A DNA stretch of 34,951 nucleotides, from the IMG/VR virus record IMGVR_UViG_3300050026_000390, positions 1 through 34,951 of that record. One strand, written 5' to 3'. The position numbers and the translations under genes are program-made. Positions 31,578 through 34,951 of this stretch are shown here, piece by piece (within the stretch, counting starts at the first letter, position 1; each line of letters starts with the position of its first letter). The notes under the pieces were generated by a model. That model saw nothing but the letters and a program-made list of their open reading frames with translations. It did not search any database and was not told the origin of the DNA. This DNA is from a virus.

Positions 31578-31680
31578 ATGCGATGATACAAAACAATTCA
31601 AAAATATTAAATGGCTCGAACTTAGTAAAGGATACCTACCCGTATCATCGCACTTTATTAGGCGAGAGCCATTTTTATTT
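31578..31680 (+). ncRNA. pseudoknotted RNA before the plus-strand HNH gene
   Basis: Stem A is a perfect 11 bp: TGCGATGATAC (31579-31589) with GTATCATCGCA (31642-31652). Stem B is a perfect 9 bp: AAATGGCTC (31609-31617) with GAGCCATTT (31666-31674). The order A5', B5', A3', B3' makes an H-type pseudoknot. B is followed by a T-rich stretch (TTTATTT) like a terminator. It lies directly downstream of a good promoter and upstream of the HNH-AP2 gene. It may be a small RNA or an attenuator. Confidence 0.68.
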
Positions 31681-31692
31681 ATGGATAGTAAA

Positions 31693-32229
31693 ATGAAAGA
31701 GATCAAACTAACTCAGGGGAAGATTGCTTTAGTTGATGATGAAGATTTTGAAGAACTCAACAAACATAGGTGGTATATAATTAAAAGCAAATATTGTTAT
31801 GCGACGAGAATGAAGTCAAAATCAAAGGGCGTGATCCTAATGCACCGAGCCATCATGAACACCCCGAAAGAGTTATTCGTTGACCACATCGACCACGATA
31901 CATTAAACAACCAAAAATATAATTTAAGAAATTGCACGCGCTCAGAAAATATGATGAATCAAGAAATACAGACAAAAAGGATAAGCCAATATAAAGGGGT
32001 TTTCAAGACCAACAGATACTATAAAGATAAAATATATTCGTCCTGGATAGCTAAAATAAAAATAGAGCAAAAAACACTCTATCTTGGCGCACACAAAACC
32101 GAAATAGAGGCAGCGATAGCATATAATAAAAAAGCAACAGAGTTGTTTGGTGAGTTTGCGTTATTAAATACTATCCCGAACCAACAAGATTTTGTTAAAG
32201 ATAAAATTAAAACAGATAGAGTTGATTAA
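31693..32229 (+). CDS. HNH-AP2 homing endonuclease, 178 aa
   Basis: The N-terminus MKEIKLTQGKIALVDDEDFE is the usual opening of free-standing HNH-AP2 endonucleases. The HNH core is MHRAIMNTPKELFVDHIDHD then TLNNQKYNLRNCTRSENMMN. The AP2 DNA-binding part is QYKGVFKTNRYYKDKIYSSW through KATELFGEFALLN, similar to that of the minus-strand HNH starting at 16422. The start at 31693 matches the family; an ATG four codons earlier is possible. The frame is open upstream through the structured RNA, but I see no start there with a ribosome-binding site. Confidence 0.85.
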   Translation: MKEIKLTQGKIALVDDEDFEELNKHRWYIIKSKYCYATRMKSKSKGVILMHRAIMNTPKELFVDHIDHDTLNNQKYNLRNCTRSENMMNQEIQTKRISQYKGVFKTNRYYKDKIYSSWIAKIKIEQKTLYLGAHKTEIEAAIAYNKKATELFGEFALLNTIPNQQDFVKDKIKTDRVD

Positions 32230-32267
32230 CCGCAATAGCGGGAACAATAACTAAAAAGGAGTAAAAG

Positions 32268-32633
32268 ATGCCAGAACCAAAAACAATTAAAATCGATGAT
32301 GTTGAATATATCCGCAAGGATAGCATTCCATCTCTTGACAACAATGAAAACTATTCAATCATTCGCACACAAAATGCCGGAGTTCATGCAGGTTATTTGC
32401 AGTCAACAAATATCGGTAATGGAAGCGTTGTATTAAAAAATGCTCGAAGAATTTGGTATTGGGATGGGGCGGCTTCACTTTCTCAACTTGCGCTTGAAGG
32501 GGTTTCAAAACCAGAAAATTGTAAATTTTCAGTAGTTGTTCCTGAAATTACATTGTTGGGTGTTATTGAAATAATTCCATGCACTATTTCTGCATTAAAA
32601 AATATTTCACAGGTAAAAATATGGAAAAGCTAA
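32268..32633 (+). CDS. DUF6948-like protein, 121 aa
   Basis: The product (MPEPKTIKIDDVEYIRKDSI) includes the stretch YSIIRTQNAGVHAGYLQSTN, then VVLKNARRIWYWDGAASLSQ, and ends IEIIPCTISALKNISQVKIW, which I associate with the DUF6948 phage family. The start has AAGGAG. In phages this gene is often followed by a Gly-Ser/Tyr/Asp repeat gene, as here; the two overlap by 13 nt. Function unknown. Confidence 0.78.
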   Translation: MPEPKTIKIDDVEYIRKDSIPSLDNNENYSIIRTQNAGVHAGYLQSTNIGNGSVVLKNARRIWYWDGAASLSQLALEGVSKPENCKFSVVVPEITLLGVIEIIPCTISALKNISQVKIWKS

Positions 32634-32914
32634 TTGGTTCCGGTTACGGTTCCGGTGACGGTTACGGTTACGGTTACGGTTACGGTTCCGGTTCCGGTTC
32701 CGGTTACGGTTCCGGTGACGGTTACGGTTACGGTTCCGGTTCCGGTTACGGTTACGGTTCCGGTTCCGGTTCCGGTGACGGTTCCGGTTACGGTGACGGT
32801 TACGGTTCCGGTTCCGGTTCCGGTTCCGGTGACGGTTCCGGTTACGGTGACGGTTACGGTTTCGGTTCCGGTTCCGGTGACGGTGACGGTTACGGTTCCG
32901 GTTCCGGTTCATAA
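32621..32914 (+). CDS. G(S/Y/D)-repeat low-complexity protein, 97 aa
   Basis: After MEKLI the whole protein is dipeptide repeats GS, GY and GD (one GF). The ATG at 32621 is chosen because the short MEKLI leader is the usual start of such phage proteins; an in-frame ATG lies further upstream inside the DUF6948 gene. All frames are open on both strands through the repeat, so coding cannot be judged by frame alone, but the coupling to the DUF6948 gene supports this one. It could be a flexible or phase-separating tail. Function unknown. Confidence 0.65.
   Translation: MEKLIGSGYGSGDGYGYGYGYGSGSGSGYGSGDGYGYGSGSGYGYGSGSGSGDGSGYGDGYGSGSGSGSGDGSGYGDGYGFGSGSGDGDGYGSGSGS
32636..32908 (+). repeat. 6-bp tandem repeats GGT(TCC/TAC/GAC)
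   Basis: About 45 consecutive 6-bp units, each GGT followed by TCC, TAC or GAC, with one TTC. The first three bases never change. Longer blocks such as GGTGACGGTTACGG recur, pointing to slippage and recombination among units. Confidence 0.95.
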
Positions 32915-32970
32915 AATAATTTTACGCAGACCCGTTATCGTACTACATTGATTGCTATAGGAAAAAGACG

Positions 32971-33001
32971 TTGACTCAATCGTAATAATTTATTAATTTT
33001 A
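32971..33001 (+). promoter_or_regulatory. candidate promoter before second plus-strand pseudoknot RNA
   Basis: TTG (32971-32973), a 20-nt spacer and TAATTTTA (32994-33001), one mismatch from TAnnTTTG. Predicted start is within a few bases of the long stem at 33006. Confidence 0.5.
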
Positions 33002-33005
33002 CAGC

Positions 33006-33120
33006 GCTTGTAACAGGAGTTTATCTAAATGAAAATAATAGCCCTTGATTTGAATGTGAACGAAATTCTTACCAAAGAACTCCGTTACAAGCCACGTTCG
33101 AACAAGGGCTTTCTATTTTT
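33006..33120 (+). ncRNA. pseudoknotted RNA with U-rich end, overlapping a 38-aa frame
   Basis: Stem X pairs 33006-33022 with 33077-33092: GCTTGTAAC/GTTACAAGC then GGAGTTT/GAACTCC, with a single bulged A at 33015 and one G-U. Stem Y pairs AGCCCTTG (33040-33047) with CAAGGGCT (33103-33110), followed by TTCTATTTTT. The order X5', Y5', X3', Y3' makes an H-type pseudoknot, as at 31578-31680. Stem X contains the AGGAG Shine-Dalgarno of a short frame starting at 33029, so the fold could control that frame or be a small RNA in its own right. Confidence 0.65.
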
Positions 33121-33145
33121 AAGAGGTTGTGATGAGAGAGATTAA
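33029..33145 (+). CDS. small protein, 38 aa, within the structured RNA
   Basis: ATG at 33029 with AGGAG 9 nt upstream. The product (MKIIALDLNVNEILTKELRY..., then KGFLFLRGCDERD) is hydrophobic at the start and basic in the middle. The Shine-Dalgarno lies inside stem X of the pseudoknot. Coding potential is plausible but the RNA fold explains much of the sequence constraint. Confidence 0.4.
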   Translation: MKIIALDLNVNEILTKELRYKPRSNKGFLFLRGCDERD

Positions 33146-33227
33146 TCCGGTAAGTATGAGCAAATTTTTGAATGAAGTTGTTGAGTTCTTTGAATTTCGT
33201 CAACTACAACACTTTGAACGTTTCTAA
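33132..33227 (+). CDS. possible micro-protein, 31 aa (plus strand)
   Basis: ATG with AGAGG 5 nt upstream; the product (MREINPVSMSKFLNEVVEFF...) is short and helical. An opposite-strand frame at 33142-33315 covers the same bases; only one is likely real. Confidence 0.3.
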   Translation: MREINPVSMSKFLNEVVEFFEFRQLQHFERF

Positions 33228-33315
33228 AATATCCCGCATGGCTTCGCATTTGTTGTAGGTATTCGATAAGCGCATCGCTGATTTTTTCAAGGTCTTCTTT
33301 TGATAGCAAGATCAC
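33142..33315 (-). CDS. possible antisense small protein, 57 aa
   Basis: A GTG-started minus-strand frame encoding a regular amphipathic product (MILLSKEDLEKISDALIEYL..., then VVVDEIQRTQQLHSKI) that looks protein-like. On the plus strand, 33228-33344 has no convincing frame. No Shine-Dalgarno or promoter is seen for it. Confidence 0.3.
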   Translation of the reverse strand: MILLSKEDLEKISDALIEYLQQMRSHAGYFRNVQSVVVDEIQRTQQLHSKICSYLPD

Positions 33316-33344
33316 AATTACAATTGAAATAAAAGAGGATGAGG

Positions 33345-33476
33345 ATGAAATCGAATAAGAAAGGAATACTTAATCCAATTTGCGAGAATTGCATTAAGGT
33401 TTGCAAACAGAGAATAACAACAAAGATTTTGAAATGCCCTTATCAGAAAAGCATAGAGAAAAAGAATGAAAATTAA
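33345..33476 (+). CDS. small Cys-containing protein, 43 aa
   Basis: ATG at 33345 with GAGGATGAGG upstream. The product (MKSNKKGILNPICENCIKVC..., then LKCPYQKSIEKKNEN) has CxxCxxxC plus one more Cys, so it could bind zinc. It overlaps the NinG-like gene start by 11 nt. Confidence 0.55.
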   Translation: MKSNKKGILNPICENCIKVCKQRITTKILKCPYQKSIEKKNEN

Positions 33477-33873
33477 AATTCCAAAGCAGAAAAGCATAAA
33501 ACAACAATGTACTTTATTGTGGTTTGAAATAATAAAAAAACGAGCCGGTTATACATCTGAATTATCAGGTATAAAGGGAATCAAAGCCGGAGGGACAGAG
33601 GCGATAACAGCGCATCATATTTGGGGTAAAGAAAATAATCGGTTAAGGTTTGATTTAGAAAACGGAATCTGTTTGATAAACGGCAAAGAGCACATTTACG
33701 GAGTTCATAATCATAATCCCGCAATCGCACAAGAATATCAAGAAAGAATAAATAATCACATAGGATCAAGACGTTTAGAATATTTGAAAAGTCTCACAAA
33801 ATTTAAGGGTAAAACGGATTTGAAATTGACGCTGATTTATTTACAGCAAGAAATGGACAAATTACAGAACTGA
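33466..33873 (+). CDS. NinG-like recombination nuclease, 135 aa
   Basis: The region AITAHHIWGKENNRLRFDLE then NGICLINGKEHIYGVHNHNP has the HH...N...H arrangement of NinG/Rap-type HNH-like Holliday-junction or recombination nucleases in phages. The N-terminus is basic (MKIKIPKQKSIKQQCTLLWF). It lies in the same early block as ERF and NinB-like genes. The CxxC pairs of full NinG proteins are missing here, so it is a short variant or another HNH-like nuclease. Confidence 0.72.
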   Translation: MKIKIPKQKSIKQQCTLLWFEIIKKRAGYTSELSGIKGIKAGGTEAITAHHIWGKENNRLRFDLENGICLINGKEHIYGVHNHNPAIAQEYQERINNHIGSRRLEYLKSLTKFKGKTDLKLTLIYLQQEMDKLQN

Positions 33874-33898
33874 TTTATCAAAGAACAAAGGAGACATA

Positions 33899-34279
33899 AT
33901 GGAAAGGCTTGAAGATATCAAGAAGCAAATCGACACATTACGAAAAGAACAATTTCGCCTGGAGGAGTTAGACAGAAAGAAAAATCATTATCCAAAACTT
34001 AACAAACTAATCGGGACGTGTTATAAATTCAGAAATAGTTCCGGTTCCGATAGAAGATGGTGGTTATATTGCAAAATTACAGGGCACAACGGAAAGGGCG
34101 TCATGACAGTTCTAAAAATTCAAAAAGACATATATGCCAACATTCAGATAGAAACCAATACGCTTTGGATGGAATATCGAGTTAATCTTGATGGATATAT
34201 TAAAATTCCCCCAAAAACATTCGAAAACCAATTCAAAAGATTAACCTCCGAATTGATAAAACGCAAGGAGTCAAAATAA
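33899..34279 (+). CDS. hypothetical coiled-coil plus beta protein, 126 aa
   Basis: An N-terminal coiled coil (MERLEDIKKQIDTLRKEQFR) is followed by a compact beta domain with aromatic residues (GSDRRWWLYCKITGHNGKGV). AAAGGAG lies upstream of the ATG. Family not recognised. It overlaps the next gene by one base (TAATG). Confidence 0.65.
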   Translation: MERLEDIKKQIDTLRKEQFRLEELDRKKNHYPKLNKLIGTCYKFRNSSGSDRRWWLYCKITGHNGKGVMTVLKIQKDIYANIQIETNTLWMEYRVNLDGYIKIPPKTFENQFKRLTSELIKRKESK

Positions 34280-34590
34280 TGGAATTTGTTTACTTAATCA
34301 TCGCATTTATAATTATGGTTTGCATTGCTACTTATGCGATTTCAAAAATGCAACCCAAGCCAAACGAAGCTCTATTAAAAATCCTGATTAAGAAAGACGC
34401 TGAAATAGCCGAACTTAATCGTAAACTCGACATGCAGAAAGAGATTGAAAAACTCTTAGACGGAGAGGTTTTAAGGCTTAACGAAACTATCCACGAAATG
34501 AGGGTAAGGATTATTGAAATAAAAAACATTCTTGAGCCTAAAAGTGATAAAATCATTCTATGTGATGAACGAGGTGAATTGCATGGGTAA
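34279..34590 (+). CDS. membrane-anchored coiled-coil protein, 103 aa
   Basis: An N-terminal transmembrane helix (FVYLIIAFIIMVCIATYAI) is followed by a coiled coil (KKDAEIAELNRKLDMQKEIE). The start overlaps the previous stop. The layout resembles inner-membrane spanins, but the neighbour has the same layout rather than a lipoprotein, so a lysis role is not supported. Confidence 0.62.
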   Translation: MEFVYLIIAFIIMVCIATYAISKMQPKPNEALLKILIKKDAEIAELNRKLDMQKEIEKLLDGEVLRLNETIHEMRVRIIEIKNILEPKSDKIILCDERGELHG

Positions 34591-34816
34591 TTTAATCGGC
34601 ATAACACTAATTGGAACATTCCTGCTTATGATAGTTGCCTTTGGGAGTCTGTTCTTCGCACGAAGGAAGGGAGACGCACAGATTATCGAGAATCTCACAA
34701 AGGAAAACGAAAGGTTGAAGTCGGCATGTAATGATTGTAAACGCAGGAATGATTTTCTGGAAGATTTTCATGTCGAAAGAGAAAAAAGTTACTTAAGAAA
34801 AAGGAAACGGAAATGA
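34583..34816 (+). CDS. membrane-anchored coiled-coil protein, 77 aa
   Basis: The start at 34583 (MGNLIGITLIGTFLLMIVAF) has GAGGT 7 nt upstream. One transmembrane helix is followed by a charged coiled coil (AQIIENLTKENERLKSACND) and a basic end (RKRKRK). It overlaps its neighbour, which has the same layout, so the two may pair. Confidence 0.6.
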   Translation: MGNLIGITLIGTFLLMIVAFGSLFFARRKGDAQIIENLTKENERLKSACNDCKRRNDFLEDFHVEREKSYLRKRKRK

Positions 34817-34902
34817 AAACCTTTCACGCCTTAAAAAAGTTTTTGATGTCACACCAAACAAGAAACGAGGATAGCGGAATTTCGCACAGAAACCGCCCGT
34901 AA
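34813..34902 (+). CDS. possible micro-protein, 29 aa
   Basis: ATG overlaps the preceding stop (ATGA). The product is short and basic (MKTFHALKKFLMSHQTRNED...). The coupling is the only support. After 34902 the window ends without further genes. Confidence 0.3.
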   Translation: MKTFHALKKFLMSHQTRNEDSGISHRNRP

Positions 34903-34951
34903 ATCGATTCAAGGGATTTGGGGATACATATTTAAGGGGTAAGTGCTTAGA

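Noticed and set aside
31578-31680. HDV-like ribozyme
   Set aside because: The stem order is similar, but stem A is 11 bp, the joining strands are far too long, and no P3 hairpin or P1.1 pairs follow B5' as in HDV-like folds.
31528-31692. N-terminal extension of the plus-strand HNH protein
   Set aside because: The open frame would need a TTG start without a ribosome-binding site and would read through the pseudoknot. The family opening motif begins at 31693.
32607-32951. Long frames giving Val-Thr/Pro or Arg-Asn/His repeats through the 6-bp array
   Set aside because: They are other-frame readings of the hexanucleotide repeat. The G(S/Y/D) frame has the coupled start with the DUF6948-like gene; the others do not.
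34279-34816. Spanin pair
   Set aside because: Both proteins have an N-terminal membrane helix plus coiled coil, but neither has a lipobox, and no holin or endolysin is adjacent.

Overview
The window looks like about 35 kb of a tailed double-stranded DNA phage (or prophage) with a short-tailed, podovirus-like virion, seen as one incomplete genome segment. The host is probably a Bacteroidota or Ignavibacteriota-type (FCB group) bacterium. The DNA is AT-rich. The clearest promoters have the Bacteroidota layout TTG-N19/20-TAnnTTTG, and three virion-operon proteins carry Sec-type or lipoprotein-type signal peptides, one of them on a GLUG-like beta-helix protein.

Layout. (1) Positions 1-22,200 lie on the minus strand and read right to left as the late operon. 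It starts at a promoter at 22168-22197 and runs through small terminase, large terminase (interrupted by an intein), small head-region genes, portal, scaffold, SU10/DUF5309-type capsid, three adaptor/connector-like proteins, a long nozzle-like tail protein, a fibre-like lipoprotein, a secreted beta-helix protein, small proteins, and a very large internal-virion or polyvalent protein cut by the window edge. A tRNA with anticodon CAT and three HNH homing-endonuclease cassettes are inserted between these genes. (2) Positions 22,230-26,900 are also on the minus strand and hold DNA metabolism genes: a DPPY methyltransferase, a DnaC-like helicase loader, a DUF4373-type replication protein, a small HTH protein, a DEAD/DEAH helicase and small zinc proteins. 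(3) A divergent promoter region near 26,900-27,050 separates these from the plus-strand early region, 27,055 to the end. That region holds an AbrB-like regulator, two proteins with striking short tandem repeats, a zinc-ribbon protein, and a recombination set: a Cas4/RecB-like nuclease, a coiled-coil partner, an ERF annealing protein, a NinB-like protein, an HNH-AP2 endonuclease and a NinG-like protein. Small membrane/coiled-coil genes follow. No DNA polymerase, integrase or clear lysis cassette is visible.

Three layers stand out beyond ordinary annotation. First, the large terminase carries an intein whose endonuclease slot is occupied by a complete HNH gene in a different reading frame, with its own ribosome-binding site, start and stop, while the intein frame stays open through it. 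Second, the three NUMOD4-HNH cassettes share an approximately 90-nt structured leader RNA: a closed multi-stem domain, a loop-to-downstream pseudoknot, and a final hairpin that shows the Shine-Dalgarno sequence in its loop just before the ATG. The divergent copy has compensatory base changes in the stem, the pseudoknot and the final hairpin. Third, three other loci (26027-26114 minus, 31578-31680 plus, 33006-33120 plus) each have a promoter followed by a pseudoknotted RNA of roughly 90-115 nt ending in a U-rich run, like small independent RNAs or attenuators.

Protein functions are inferred from recognised family motifs and gene order only; no database search was possible.
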